Positions 11,537-21,044 of a DNA stretch of 64,000 bases are shown piece by piece (position 1 is the stretch's first letter; each line of letters begins with the position of its first letter). Origin of the DNA: Mycolicibacterium aurum. Lineage in GTDB: Bacteria > Actinomycetota > Actinomycetes > Mycobacteriales > Mycobacteriaceae. The notes beneath the pieces were generated by a model. That model did no database searches. It saw only the letters and a program-made list of their open reading frames with translations, and had not been told where the DNA came from. The position numbers and the translations under genes are program-made. The stretch lies in the NCBI GenBank assembly GCA_900078775.1, contig LT549889.1, positions 3,286,001 to 3,350,000 of the forward strand. Reading direction: 5' to 3'.

Positions 11537-11589
11537 CTGCGCGATCATCGCGGGCTCAGCGCCCTGCCCGCGGGCTCGGAGCGGGTCGC

Positions 11590-14214
11590 CTACGCGGTCA
11601 GTTCGATCAGCTGGGCGTCACCGATACCGGCGTAGCGGTCCGGGCTGCAGGTCAGCACGATCACCTGGCCGTCCCCGCCGACGGTGTCGAACACCGCGGA
11701 CATCCGGGCCAGCCGCTCCGGGTCGGTGAAGCCCAGCGCATCGTCGATGACGACGGGCACGGTGTCCTCCTTGGCGACCAGCGAGGCGCACGCCAGCCGG
11801 GCCACGATGCCGATCTGTTCCTTCGCCCCGCCGGACAGCGATTCGTAGCCGACGGTGCGGCCGCCGAGGGTGCGGCTGCGGATGGTCAAATCGGTGTCGA
11901 TGTCGACTTCGAAGTCGGTGCCGAACACGATGCGCCCCAGGCGTTCGATCTCCCCGCGGAACGGGGCGACGTAGCGGGCGCGGGCGGAGTCACGGTGCCG
12001 CAGTATCACCTCGCGCAGCGTCTGCGCGGCCCGGGCCCGGCGCTGCACCCGCAGGTGCTCCCCGTGGGCGTGCTCACGCTCGGTGAGGGCCACGTCGAGG
12101 GCACCCTTGCGGCCCTGGGTGCCGTACAGCTTGAGGGTCGCCGACAGTTCGGTGAGCGCGGTGGCCGCGGCCTCCCGCTCCCGTAGCAGCGCCTGCGCCG
12201 CGCGGGCCGCCGAATCGAGTTCGGCGGCAACCACATCCGGCTGGGCGGCGGCCAGTTCGGCGTCCAGCCGAGCGACCTCCGCGGCGGCCCGGGCGCAGCG
12301 TTCGGACTCGGCCTCGGCGGCCACGCGCAGCGCGTCGTCGGCCACGGCGTGCCGCTCGGCGGTCAGCCGGTCGGTGGCCGCGGCCAGTTCGGCCTGCGCG
12401 GCGCCCAGCTTCTCCCGCAGCACACCGGCGGCGACCGCAGCGTCGTTGCAGGTGGTGACCGCGGCCGCGGCGAGCGCACGCTGCGTGTCGGCGTGCGCGG
12501 TGGCCGCCCGGTGCGCTTGCTGGGCGGCCGTCAACGCCGCCCGCGCGGTGTCGGTGTCGGTGTCGGTATCCGCTTGTGCGGCAGTGAGTTCGGCATACCG
12601 GGCCTGCAGCTGTTCCAGGGTCTCGTTCCCGGTGAGCGCCCCGATGGTGGCCTGCCAGCGACCCTGCTCGGCGCGCAGGTCCCGGCGGCGGACGTCGGCG
12701 TCGCGGGCCTGCTCGACGGTCTGCACCCCGGCGCGCCGCAGCGCCTCGGCCAGAACCTCCTGCGCGGCAACCAGTTTGGCGTGCGTGTCCAGCGCGTCGG
12801 CACCGGGCACCACGCGGGCCCGCAACAGACCGGGCAGTTCGATCTCGGTCGGGGCGCCCGCGCTCAGCGACCAGTCCCGGCCGGCCGCCAGGTCGACGTC
12901 CTCGGTGTCGATGCGCATCCGCACGTCGGCCAGCGCGGTCAATTCGATGTGCGCAGAGGCCAGTTCGGCCTGATCGCCGGCTCGCTCGACGGCCCGTGCG
13001 GCGTTCTCGATCTCCCGCATCAGCGCGTCGGTCATGGTGTTGCCGACCAGTTCACGGTCGACCTCGGCGAGTTCGGCGGTGGCTTCGGCCAGCTTGTCGA
13101 TCCGGACCGCGAGCTGGGCGGCCTCGTCGCGGGCGAGCAGTGCGGCCAGCGTCGCGCGGGCCTCCTCCACCGCGGCCGCGGCGGCCTCGGCGGCGGCACG
13201 GGCCTGATCGGCAGCCGCCTGCGCGGCGTCCACGGTTTGGCGCGCCGTGCTGTGGGCCTGTGCGGCTTCGGCCGCGACCGCGACCAGTTCGTCAGCGGCG
13301 GTGGACCTTTCCTCGATCTCGGCGCGCAGCCGGCGGCGTTCGTTCACCGCCGCGACGGAGGCCGTGTGCGTCGCCACGGCGGCGTCGGCCACCACCCGGG
13401 CGGTGTCGCGTTGCCGGGTCAGCTGCGCCACGGCCTCGGAGGCCTGCTGCGCGGCGGCCAACCGGTCCCGCGCCACCTCGACCTGGGCGGCCGATTCGGC
13501 GAGTTCGGCGGTCAGCGCGGCATGCCGCTGTACCGCCTGCTCGACCTCAGCGATCGCCTCGGTGGCGGTCTTCACCTCGGCCTCGGCGGCCTTGAGCCGC
13601 GCGCAGGCCGCCGCCCACTCCCCGGTGGGCCGGCCGGTGGGGGTGAAGTACTTCAGGTACTCGCACTCGATCCGGTCGACCAGCAGCGGATCGCAGTCCC
13701 CCGCCTGGCCGGCACCGTCTTCGGCGCCCTCACCGGCCGCGACGTCGAGCGCGCGCGACAACGCGTCACACCCGGACAGGTCCACCGGCGAGGTGGCCGA
13801 GGCCTGCAGCACCCGCTGCGCCTCCCACAGTGCGGTGTCCACCGTCTCGGACAGCATGGCCAGCACCCGATCGTGCGCCTCGTCCCCGGTGAGCTGCTCA
13901 CGCTTGGGCGCGGTGATGGTCAGCTCCGTCTCGGCGCGCTTGTGGAAGCGCTTGCGGTACACGAAACGATATGGGCCGGTGGAGATCTCGGCCATTACCT
14001 CGGCACCCACATCGGCATGGGTGGGTTTGACGGCCTTGACCTCTTTCTTGCTGGACCGGTCCTTGATGGTCAGCAGCAGATCCAGCGCCTCGATCATCGA
14101 GGACTTGCCGATCTCGTTGGCACCGCTGATCACGACGACCCCGCGCTCGGGGAACTCGATGTCGCGGTGGGCCACCCCGCGGTAGTTGGTCAGGACCAAA
14201 CGGTGCAATATCAC
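11590..14214 (-). CDS. SMC/SbcC-like (YhaN-type) ATPase, DNA repair partner (Rv1278-like)
   Basis: An 874-residue P-loop protein. The N-terminal half-ATPase has Walker A GANEIGKS at residues 31-38. Two long Ala/Glu/Arg-rich coiled-coil arms are separated by a short globular insert (around VDLAAGRDWSLSAGAPTEIELPGLL). The C-terminal half-ATPase has signature SLSGGAKEQ near 790 and Walker B VPVVIDDALGF. There is no CxxC zinc hook between the arms, unlike Rad50/SbcC. The GTG at 14214 overlaps the TGA of the upstream nuclease gene (GTGA). Together they form an SbcCD-type nuclease/ATPase pair acting on DNA ends. The size matches Rv1278 (about 875 aa). Confidence 0.93.
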   Translation of the reverse strand: MILHRLVLTNYRGVAHRDIEFPERGVVVISGANEIGKSSMIEALDLLLTIKDRSSKKEVKAVKPTHADVGAEVMAEISTGPYRFVYRKRFHKRAETELTITAPKREQLTGDEAHDRVLAMLSETVDTALWEAQRVLQASATSPVDLSGCDALSRALDVAAGEGAEDGAGQAGDCDPLLVDRIECEYLKYFTPTGRPTGEWAAACARLKAAEAEVKTATEAIAEVEQAVQRHAALTAELAESAAQVEVARDRLAAAQQASEAVAQLTRQRDTARVVADAAVATHTASVAAVNERRRLRAEIEERSTAADELVAVAAEAAQAHSTARQTVDAAQAAADQARAAAEAAAAAVEEARATLAALLARDEAAQLAVRIDKLAEATAELAEVDRELVGNTMTDALMREIENAARAVERAGDQAELASAHIELTALADVRMRIDTEDVDLAAGRDWSLSAGAPTEIELPGLLRARVVPGADALDTHAKLVAAQEVLAEALRRAGVQTVEQARDADVRRRDLRAEQGRWQATIGALTGNETLEQLQARYAELTAAQADTDTDTDTARAALTAAQQAHRAATAHADTQRALAAAAVTTCNDAAVAAGVLREKLGAAQAELAAATDRLTAERHAVADDALRVAAEAESERCARAAAEVARLDAELAAAQPDVVAAELDSAARAAQALLREREAAATALTELSATLKLYGTQGRKGALDVALTEREHAHGEHLRVQRRARAAQTLREVILRHRDSARARYVAPFRGEIERLGRIVFGTDFEVDIDTDLTIRSRTLGGRTVGYESLSGGAKEQIGIVARLACASLVAKEDTVPVVIDDALGFTDPERLARMSAVFDTVGGDGQVIVLTCSPDRYAGIGDAQLIELTA

Positions 14215-15379
14215 GCGACGTTCCCTTCCAGCGCGCCACCGGACAACCGCAGCAGCAGCGCCAGCGCGGAGCGTGCGTCCTCGGCCTCGGCCCCGTCGGC
14301 GCGGGCGGCGGCCACCAGCTCGGCGACCGCGCCGGCCGCGAACCCGCCGATCGGCAGATCGTCGAACTCCCCATCCGCGGGCAGCACCACGATGTCGGAA
14401 TGCCGCTCCCACAACCGCAGTGAGGCGAACACCCGCGCGTAGCGGTCCAGGCACAGGTCCAGCTTGGCCCGGTCGGTCACGGTCAGCGAACCGGTCAGTA
14501 CCAGCCGCACAACGGTGCGTTCCTTGTCCGACAGCTGATCCAGGTTGACGTCCAACCCGGCGATGTCACGGTCGTCGTTCACATCGTGGCGCAGGGTCAG
14601 GAAGCGCCACCGCCCCACCCGGCGGGCGGACACCTGCACCGGATGTACGGGATCCTGTTCGTCGATGTCCACCACCAGCACGTGGCCGGGATCGGCCTCG
14701 ATGTCGTCGTAGTTGGTGACCTCCGGCGCACCGGAGTACCAGACCCGGCCGGACTCCCCCACCTCGGTGCGGGAGTGCTTGTCGCCCAACGCCACATAGT
14801 GCACGGCACCCCGGTCCAGGGAGGCCTGCAGCCCGGCCAGCCGGATCAGCGACGGCTTTCCGGGATCCGGGTCCAGGACGTCGACGCCGCCGTGTGCGAC
14901 CAGGATGCGCACCGTGCCGTCGGCGGGCAGATCGGCGGTCACCGCGGCGGCCAGATCGGTGGTCGGCGCCTTGGAACGCCATGGCGCGGCGACGATCTCC
15001 AGGCCGGGCCGCACCTCGAAGACACCGTCGCGGTCCAGCACGGTGACGTTGTCCGGGCACTCGGCGAGGAACAGCGTGCTGGTGTACACCGACCCGGCGT
15101 CGAGCTGATCATGGTTACCGGGCAACAGATATACCGGGACCCGGATGGCGCGGATGGCCTCCAGCGCCAGGCTCACCTCGCGGGGGCCAGCTGGTTGTCC
15201 TCGAAGACGTCGCCGGACACCACGACGAACTCCGCGTCGACCTCGTCGGCCAGCGCGCCGAGCCCGGAGACGGCCTCCCGGCGGGCCGCCGCGTAACGGG
15301 ACTGCGCCTCACCGCCCCCGGCACTGAGGAAGTGCCGTGTCATACCGAGCTGCCAGTCGGCGGTATGCAGAAAGCGCAT
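14211..15379 (-). pseudogene. SbcD-like metallophosphatase DNA exonuclease (Rv1277-like), frame-broken
   Basis: The family protein is encoded in two frames. Part 1 (15379-15173, 68 aa) starts at an ATG with GGAAGGGAG upstream and carries metallophosphatase motif I (TADWQLG, in place of the usual DxHLG) and motif II (VVSGDVFEDN), then stops at a TGA. Part 2 (15176-14211, 321 aa) continues with GNHDQLD (motif III), VAHGGVD and GDKHS. Adding one base to the five-C run at 15182-15186 joins them seamlessly as LAPREVSLALEAIRAI, matching the known family. It is a real frameshift, a sequencing error in a homopolymer, or two polypeptides coupled through GTGA (GTG at 15176 overlapping the TGA). It is upstream of, and overlaps, the SMC-like gene. 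Confidence 0.85.
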
Positions 15380-15482
15380 CTGCGCACTCCCTTCCGGGTC
15401 GGTGATCGTTGCTCGTGGGAAGTCCTCGTGGGAAGTCTAGGTGCGGCCTCCGACAAGTCCGGGGACGCGGCCCGGCATGGCC

Positions 15483-15488
15483 TAGCCT
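15483..15488 (+). promoter_or_regulatory. Putative -10 box (TAGCCT) for the SixA-like gene
   Basis: TAGCCT fits TANNNT and ends 7 nt before the ATG at 15496, so the transcript is probably leaderless. The divergent region 15380-15495 also holds a 12-bp direct repeat. Confidence 0.45.
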
Positions 15489-15495
15489 GATTGAG

Positions 15496-15987
15496 ATGAG
15501 AACCCTTGTGCTGCTGCGGCACGCCAAATCGGACTACCCCGGTGGGGTCGCCGACCACGAACGTCCGCTCGCCGAGCGGGGCATCCGGGAGGCGGGGCTG
15601 GCCGGTGATTGGTTACGCGCACAGCTGCCTGCCGTCGACGCGGTGTTGTGCTCGACGGCCACCCGCACCCGGCAGACGCTGGAACGCACCGGGATCCAGG
15701 CGCCGGTGCGCTTCGTCGACCGGCTCTACGACGCCACCCCGGGCATCGTGCTCGGCGAGATCAACGGCGTCGCCGCGGATGTGCAGACGCTGCTGGTGGT
15801 CGGGCACGAGCCGGTGATGTCGGGGTTGGCCCTCGCTCTGGCCGGAGCCGGCAGTGCGCCCGAGGCGGTCGCCGGGATCGAGGCGAAGTACCCGACCTCG
15901 GCGCTGGCGGTGCTGCAGGTGCCGGGATCATGGGTCGAGCTGGAACTCGGCGGCGCGCAGTTGGCCCGCTTCCACGTGCCACGCTGA
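15496..15987 (+). CDS. SixA-like phosphohistidine phosphatase (histidine phosphatase superfamily, Rv1276c-like)
   Basis: A 163-residue histidine phosphatase. The phospho-accepting motif RHAKSD has His9, the second catalytic His is at about 104 in VVGHEPVMS, and Arg in STATRTRQT completes the phosphate pocket. The short length and RHAKS signature place it in the SixA group, which removes phosphate from phosphohistidine in E. coli; the target here is unknown. It is divergent from the SbcD-like gene and convergent with lprC. The ATG follows a TAGCCT box by seven bases. Confidence 0.92.
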   Translation: MRTLVLLRHAKSDYPGGVADHERPLAERGIREAGLAGDWLRAQLPAVDAVLCSTATRTRQTLERTGIQAPVRFVDRLYDATPGIVLGEINGVAADVQTLLVVGHEPVMSGLALALAGAGSAPEAVAGIEAKYPTSALAVLQVPGSWVELELGGAQLARFHVPR

Positions 15988-15994
15988 CCCAGGT

Positions 15995-16056
15995 CGCGAG
16001 ATCAACGTTTCCGCGGCCTGAGCGGGCTGTTCGAGCGCAAAGGCGTCGATCTCGCG
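15995..16056. terminator. Long inverted repeat between convergent genes, probable bidirectional terminator
   Basis: The arms at 15995-16007 and 16044-16056 pair over 13 bp with one mismatch, and weaker pairing continues inward. It sits in the 77-bp gap between the convergent SixA-like and lprC genes. There is no T-tract, as is common in mycobacterial terminators. Confidence 0.5.
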
Positions 16057-16064
16057 GTGCGAAC

Positions 16065-16634
16065 CTAGGAGTTGGTGGCCAGCGTCAGCTCCATGAGCTT
16101 GATCGCCATCGCGCAGGCGTCGATGCCGGGCGCCTGTGGGTTCACCCACCAGCCGACGACGCCGCTGGCATCGCTGGCCACCCCGCACGCCCCGTTGGCG
16201 GCCGGGTTCTTCATCACTATCGACTGCACGCCGGCCACCCGGCGCTCCTCGATCGGGAACTTCAACTCCTCGGCGACGGCCCGCTCGTTGTCCAGACTGC
16301 CCAGCTCGAACCAGAACCGGGTGATGTCGACCAGCCCCGCCGGGTTGGCGGCCTGCCAGCGGCACACCGCACCGACGAAGGTGCTCTGGATGTCCAGCGG
16401 ATCGGCCCCGACCGTCTCGGCCAGGATGTCCTCGGTGAGGACGTCGCATTCCTTGAGCAGGTTCGGGTAGGTCTTCTCGGAGTCGTTGTTACGCGGCCCG
16501 GCCGATCCGGAGCCGGCCTTGGCGGCCGTACCGTCGACCGTGCGGGAGCAGCCCTGCACCCCGAGCACCATGGTCAGCACCGCCAGCAGCGCGATCACCA
16601 CGGTCAGCGGACGTTTCACGGCGCGGCCCATCAT
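16065..16634 (-). CDS. lprC: Lipoprotein LprC
   Basis: A 189-residue lipoprotein of the mycobacterial DUF3558 type. The basic N-terminus (MMGRAVKRP) and hydrophobic core end in VQGC with lipidated Cys29. The mature domain has paired cysteines (LLKECDVLT, AVCRWQA, GACGVA, IDACAMA) that probably form disulfides. Its ATG at 16634 overlaps the TGA of lprB (ATGA), the same lprB-lprC pair as Rv1274-Rv1275. It acts outside the cytoplasmic membrane; its function is unknown. Confidence 0.92.
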   Translation of the reverse strand: MMGRAVKRPLTVVIALLAVLTMVLGVQGCSRTVDGTAAKAGSGSAGPRNNDSEKTYPNLLKECDVLTEDILAETVGADPLDIQSTFVGAVCRWQAANPAGLVDITRFWFELGSLDNERAVAEELKFPIEERRVAGVQSIVMKNPAANGACGVASDASGVVGWWVNPQAPGIDACAMAIKLMELTLATNS

Positions 16635-17215
16635 TTGGCGTTCACAATCGATTGGCGGGTCAGTTCCTTGGCGACTTCGCAGGCATCCGGGTACGGCTTC
16701 TGGGCGAAGCTGACCGACCACTCGATGAAGTCGTCGTCGAACTGGATGCCGATCTCGCACAGGCTGGGCCCGAGCACCAGGTCCTCACCGACGGCGATGA
16801 ACCCGTCGTGGCCCTCGATGTTGATGTCCTCGACGCTCGCGCGGGACAGTTCCTCGGTCTTGCGTTCCCGCCCGATCGGGCTGCCGCGGAAGTGGGTGAA
16901 GGAGAAGTGCGGTCCGACGATGCCGCCGCCGGCCAGCCACTGGCAGCCCACCGAGGTGCGCGCGGTGTTCACCAGCCCGACGACCTCGGTCAGCTGCGAG
17001 ACGGTCTGGTCGCTGATGCCGCCGCACTCGGGGAACACCGGGCCGTGCTGGGCCTCGGCCGCCGGTTCGACGCTCGGGGGCACCGACGGGGTACTGGGGC
17101 TGTCGGAATCGGAGCAGGCCGCCACCACGGGGAGCACCGCAACGGCGGTCACCAGCATCTTCGCCGCACGACCGAGCCGGCCGTGGGCAGTCGCAGGGCC
17201 GCTTCTGTGAATCAC
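16631..17215 (-). CDS. lprB: Lipoprotein LprB
   Basis: About 194 residues, DUF3558-type lipoprotein paralogous to LprC. The signal peptide (RLGRAAKMLVTAVAVLPVVAAC) ends in a VAAC lipobox. The mature part has conserved Cys in FPECGGIS, VGCQWL, SLCEIGIQF and DACEVAKEL and the family block FRGSPIGRERKTEELSRA. The start is uncertain: GTGs at 17236, 17224 and 17215 are all in frame without a clear ribosome site. I took 17215, which gives the shortest leader before the signal peptide. First gene of the lprB-lprC pair. Confidence 0.9.
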   Translation of the reverse strand: MIHRSGPATAHGRLGRAAKMLVTAVAVLPVVAACSDSDSPSTPSVPPSVEPAAEAQHGPVFPECGGISDQTVSQLTEVVGLVNTARTSVGCQWLAGGGIVGPHFSFTHFRGSPIGRERKTEELSRASVEDINIEGHDGFIAVGEDLVLGPSLCEIGIQFDDDFIEWSVSFAQKPYPDACEVAKELTRQSIVNAK

Positions 17216-17340
17216 GACATGCACTGTAGCCGCCACCCGCTGAGGAACCGCTGAAGTGCGGACTGACCTGCATTTTCGTGTCCCGGTTTGGCACCGCGGT
17301 CTGCAGCACCGGCTCCGGGTGGGTGTGCGACAGTAGCCAG

Positions 17341-19065
17341 ATGCTGCTCGCCCTGCTGCGCCGATACGTGCAGCCGTACCGCGGGCTGCTCGCCGTGGTC
17401 GCGGCTCTCCAGGTGGTCAGCACGCTGGCATCGCTGTATCTGCCGACCGTCAACGCCGCGATCATCGACGAGGGCGTTGCCGTCGGGGACACCGGACGGA
17501 TCGTGCACCTCGGCCTGGTGATGCTCGCGGTGACGGCCCTGCAGGTGGTGTGTGCGGTCGGCGCGGTGTTCTTCGGGTCACGAGCCAGCATGGGTTTCGG
17601 CCGTGACCTGCGAGCCGCGATCTTCACCCGGGTGCTCGGCTTCTCCGCGGTGGAGACGGCCCGGTTCGGGGCGCCGACCCTGCTGACCCGCACCACCAAC
17701 GACGTCCAGCAGATCCAGCTACTGGTGCAGATGACGGCCACCATGCTGATCACCGCGCCGATCATGGGCGTCGGCGGTATCGCCATGGCGATTCATCAGG
17801 ACGCCGGGCTGGCCTGGCTGCTGCTGGTCAGTGTGCCGATCCTGGCGCTGGCCAACTGGTGGCTGGTGTCGCGGCTGATGCCGATCTTCCGGACCATGCA
17901 GAGCGTCATCGACAACATCAACCGGGTGATGCGCGAGCAGCTCGCCGGGATCCGGGTGGTGCGCGCCTTCGCGCGGGAGCCGCTGGAGCGCAGCCGGTTC
18001 GAGGAGGCCAACCAGGCGCTGGCCGACACCGCGCTGACGGCCGGCCGCTGGCAGGCACTGATGCTGCCGGTGACCACCCTGGTGATCAACGTCTCCAGCG
18101 TCGCGCTGATCTGGTTCGGCGGGCAGCGCATCGACGCCGGGCAGATGCAGGTCGGCTCGCTCATCGCCTTCCTGGCCTACTTCATGCAGATCCTGATGGC
18201 GGTGCTGCTGGCCACCTTCCTGGTGGTACTGCTCCCCCGCGCGTCGGCGTGCGCGGAGCGCATCACCGAGGTGCTGGGCACCGAACCGGAGATCACCGCG
18301 CCGGACGACCCGGCGGCCGTCCCCGCCGTCACCGGTGAGGTGCGGCTGGACCGCGCCACCTTCAGCTATCCCGGTGCCGACCGGGCGGTGGTGCAGGAGG
18401 TTTCGCTCACCGCCCGGCCCGGCACCGTCACGGCGATCGTGGGCAGCACCGGTTCGGGTAAGTCCACCCTGTTGGCGCTGATCGCCAGGCTCTATGACGT
18501 CACCGAGGGCGCGGTGCTGCTCGACGGTCTCGACGTCCGGTCCCTGGATCCGGAAGACCTGTGGGCGGCAATCGGATTGGTGCCGCAGCGCGGATACCTG
18601 TTCTCCGGCACGGTCGCCGACAACCTGCGCTACGGGAAGGCGTCGGCCACCGAGGACGAGATGTGGGAGGCGTTGCGGGTGGCCGCCGCCGACGATTTCG
18701 TGCGCGGGCAGCCCGACGGTCTGCAGATGCGCGTCGCCCAGGCCGGTATCAACTTCTCCGGCGGGCAGCGCCAGCGGTTGGCCATCGCCCGGGCCGTGAT
18801 CCGGCAACCGGCGGTGTACCTGTTCGACGATGCGTTCTCGGCGCTCGATGTGCGCACCGACGCCCAGGTGCGGGCGGCGCTGCGGGAGGTCTCCGCGCAG
18901 TCGACGGTGATCATCGTGTCGCAGCGGATCTCGACGGTGGCCCAGGCCGATCAGGTGATCGTGCTGGAGGACGGCCGGGTGGTCGGTGCCGGCACCCACG
19001 AGTCGCTGCTGGTCGACTGCGCGACCTATATCGAGTTCGTGGACTCCCAGTCGGTGCACGCATGA
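17341..19065 (+). CDS. ABC exporter half-transporter (Rv1273c-like), first of a heterodimer
   Basis: A 574-residue type IV exporter half. Six transmembrane helices occupy about residues 1-310, including the ABC-membrane motif [22 protein letters not shown]. The nucleotide-binding domain has Walker A GSTGSGKS, signature FSGGQRQRL and H-loop replaced by VSQRIS (Gln instead of the usual His). Walker B reads [12 protein letters not shown], with Asp after the Walker B Asp instead of the catalytic Glu, so this half carries the degenerate ATP site of a heterodimeric exporter. It overlaps the next gene by ATGA. Length matches Rv1273c (582 aa). Confidence 0.94.
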   Translation: MLLALLRRYVQPYRGLLAVVAALQVVSTLASLYLPTVNAAIIDEGVAVGDTGRIVHLGLVMLAVTALQVVCAVGAVFFGSRASMGFGRDLRAAIFTRVLGFSAVETARFGAPTLLTRTTNDVQQIQLLVQMTATMLITAPIMGVGGIAMAIHQDAGLAWLLLVSVPILALANWWLVSRLMPIFRTMQSVIDNINRVMREQLAGIRVVRAFAREPLERSRFEEANQALADTALTAGRWQALMLPVTTLVINVSSVALIWFGGQRIDAGQMQVGSLIAFLAYFMQILMAVLLATFLVVLLPRASACAERITEVLGTEPEITAPDDPAAVPAVTGEVRLDRATFSYPGADRAVVQEVSLTARPGTVTAIVGSTGSGKSTLLALIARLYDVTEGAVLLDGLDVRSLDPEDLWAAIGLVPQRGYLFSGTVADNLRYGKASATEDEMWEALRVAAADDFVRGQPDGLQMRVAQAGINFSGGQRQRLAIARAVIRQPAVYLFDDAFSALDVRTDAQVRAALREVSAQSTVIIVSQRISTVAQADQVIVLEDGRVVGAGTHESLLVDCATYIEFVDSQSVHA

Positions 19066-20981
19066 CGCGCCCGATCCGGGGCATGGCGGAACCGCCCGCG
19101 GCGCGGTCCCGGGACTTCAAAGGGTCGGCGATCCGGCTGCTGAAAAGGCTGGCCCCGCAACGCAGCCTGACCGCACTGGTGATCACGCTGGCCGTCGGCG
19201 GCATCGCGATCGGGGTGATCGGGCCGCGCATCCTCGGGCACGCCACCGACCTTCTCTTCAACGGGGTGATCGGGCGCGAGCTGCCGGCCGGTCTGAGCAA
19301 GGAGCAGGCCATCGAGGCCGCCCGGGCCCGCGGCGAGGACACCTTCGCCGACCTGCTCTCCGGCATGAACGTCAGGCCGGGGCAGGGGGTCGACTTCACC
19401 GCCGTGGCGCACACCCTGCTGCTCGCACTGGGCCTGTATCTGATTGCCGCCCTGCTGGTCTGGCTGCAGGCCCGGATCCTGAACGTGGTGGTGCAGCGCA
19501 CCATGGCCGGGCTGCGTACCGAGATCGAGCACAAGGTGCACCGGCTGCCGCTGTCCTACGTCGACGGCCGGCAGCGCGGCGAGCTGCTCAGCCGGGTCAC
19601 CAACGACGTCGACAATGTGCAGTCCTCGCTGGCCATGACCATCAGCCAACTGCTCACCTCGCTGCTGACGGTGGTGGCCGTGCTGGTGATGATGGTGACG
19701 ATCTCGCCGCTACTGGCGCTGATCACGGTGGTGACGGTGCCGGCCTCGCTGCTGGCCACCCGGGCGATCGCCCGGCGTTCACAGAAGCTGTTCGTCGAGC
19801 AGTGGACCAACACCGGTCGGCTCAACGCGCACATCGAGGAGACCTACAGCGGGTTCACCGTGGTGAAGACCTACGGGCACCGGGCGGCCGCGGTCGAGAA
19901 GTTCGACGAACTGAACGGGCAGGTATACCGGGCCAGCCTGGGCGCCCAGTTCCTGTCCGGGCTGGTGTCCCCGGCCACCACGTTCATCGGCAACCTCAGC
20001 TACGTCGCGGTTGCGGTGGTGGGCGGCATCCAGGTCGCCACCGGGCAGATCACGTTGGGCAGTATCCAGGCGTTCATCCAGTACGTCCGCCAGTTCAACC
20101 AGCCGTTGACCCAGGTCGCATCGATGTACAACTCCCTGCAGTCCGGGATCGCCAGCGCGGAACGCATTTTCGACCTGCTGGACGCGCCGGAGGAACCCGC
20201 CACCCCGGCCGGGGACGCCGCCCCGCCCGCGGCGGCGGGCCGGGTCGCATTCGAGCACGTCTCGTTCTCTTACCGGCCCGGCACCCCGGTGATCGAGGAT
20301 CTGTCGCTGGTCGCCGAACCCGGGTCCACGGTGGCCATCGTCGGCCCGACCGGCGCCGGCAAGACCACGCTGGTCAATCTGCTGATGCGGTTCTACGACA
20401 TCGACAGCGGCCGGATCACCATCGACGGCATCGACATCGCCACCATGTCGCGGCAGTCCCTGCGCGCCCGGATCGGGATGGTGCTGCAGGACACCTGGTT
20501 GTTCGGCGGCACCATCTACGACAACATCGCCTACGGCCGGCCCGACGCCACCGCCGATCAGGTGTACGAGGCGGCCCGGGCCGCGCATGTGGAACGGTTC
20601 GTACAGACGCTGCCCGAGGGCTATCAGACCCGGGTCGGCGATGACGGCGGCGCGATCAGCGCCGGGGAGAAGCAGTTGATCACCATCGCCCGGGCGGTGC
20701 TGGCCCAACCGCAGCTGCTGATCCTGGACGAGGCGACCAGCTCGGTGGACACCCGCACCGAGCTGCTCATCCAGCAGGCGATGGCCGAATTGCGACGGGA
20801 CAGGACCAGTTTCATCATCGCGCACCGGCTGTCCACCATCCGGGATGCGGACCAGATCCTGGTGATGGAGGCCGGGCGCATCGTGGAGCGGGGCACGCAC
20901 GCCGAACTGCTGGAACGCCACGGCGAGTACTGGGCGATGTCGACCGAGGCGAGCGGCGCGACGGGAAACAGACCCGCCTGA
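19062..20981 (+). CDS. ABC exporter half-transporter (Rv1272c-like), second of a heterodimer
   Basis: A 639-residue exporter half with an N-terminal cytoplasmic extension. An extracytoplasmic insert lies between TM1 and TM2 ([19 protein letters not shown]), then the membrane domain motif [20 protein letters not shown]. The ATPase domain is canonical: Walker A GPTGAGKT, signature ISAGEKQLI (SAGE in place of SGGQ), Walker [10 protein letters not shown] with catalytic Glu and H-loop IAHRLS. Paired with the degenerate upstream half it makes an asymmetric drug/lipid exporter. M. tuberculosis Rv1272c has been linked to long-chain fatty acid import in published work, so transport direction should not be assumed. 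Confidence 0.94.
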   Translation: MTRPIRGMAEPPAARSRDFKGSAIRLLKRLAPQRSLTALVITLAVGGIAIGVIGPRILGHATDLLFNGVIGRELPAGLSKEQAIEAARARGEDTFADLLSGMNVRPGQGVDFTAVAHTLLLALGLYLIAALLVWLQARILNVVVQRTMAGLRTEIEHKVHRLPLSYVDGRQRGELLSRVTNDVDNVQSSLAMTISQLLTSLLTVVAVLVMMVTISPLLALITVVTVPASLLATRAIARRSQKLFVEQWTNTGRLNAHIEETYSGFTVVKTYGHRAAAVEKFDELNGQVYRASLGAQFLSGLVSPATTFIGNLSYVAVAVVGGIQVATGQITLGSIQAFIQYVRQFNQPLTQVASMYNSLQSGIASAERIFDLLDAPEEPATPAGDAAPPAAAGRVAFEHVSFSYRPGTPVIEDLSLVAEPGSTVAIVGPTGAGKTTLVNLLMRFYDIDSGRITIDGIDIATMSRQSLRARIGMVLQDTWLFGGTIYDNIAYGRPDATADQVYEAARAAHVERFVQTLPEGYQTRVGDDGGAISAGEKQLITIARAVLAQPQLLILDEATSSVDTRTELLIQQAMAELRRDRTSFIIAHRLSTIRDADQILVMEAGRIVERGTHAELLERHGEYWAMSTEASGATGNRPA

Positions 20982-21044
20982 TCAAGCGGTCTGCTCAATC
21001 GCAATCGCCGGACAGCGCCGGAGAGGCGTTGACAGGATCGGGAG

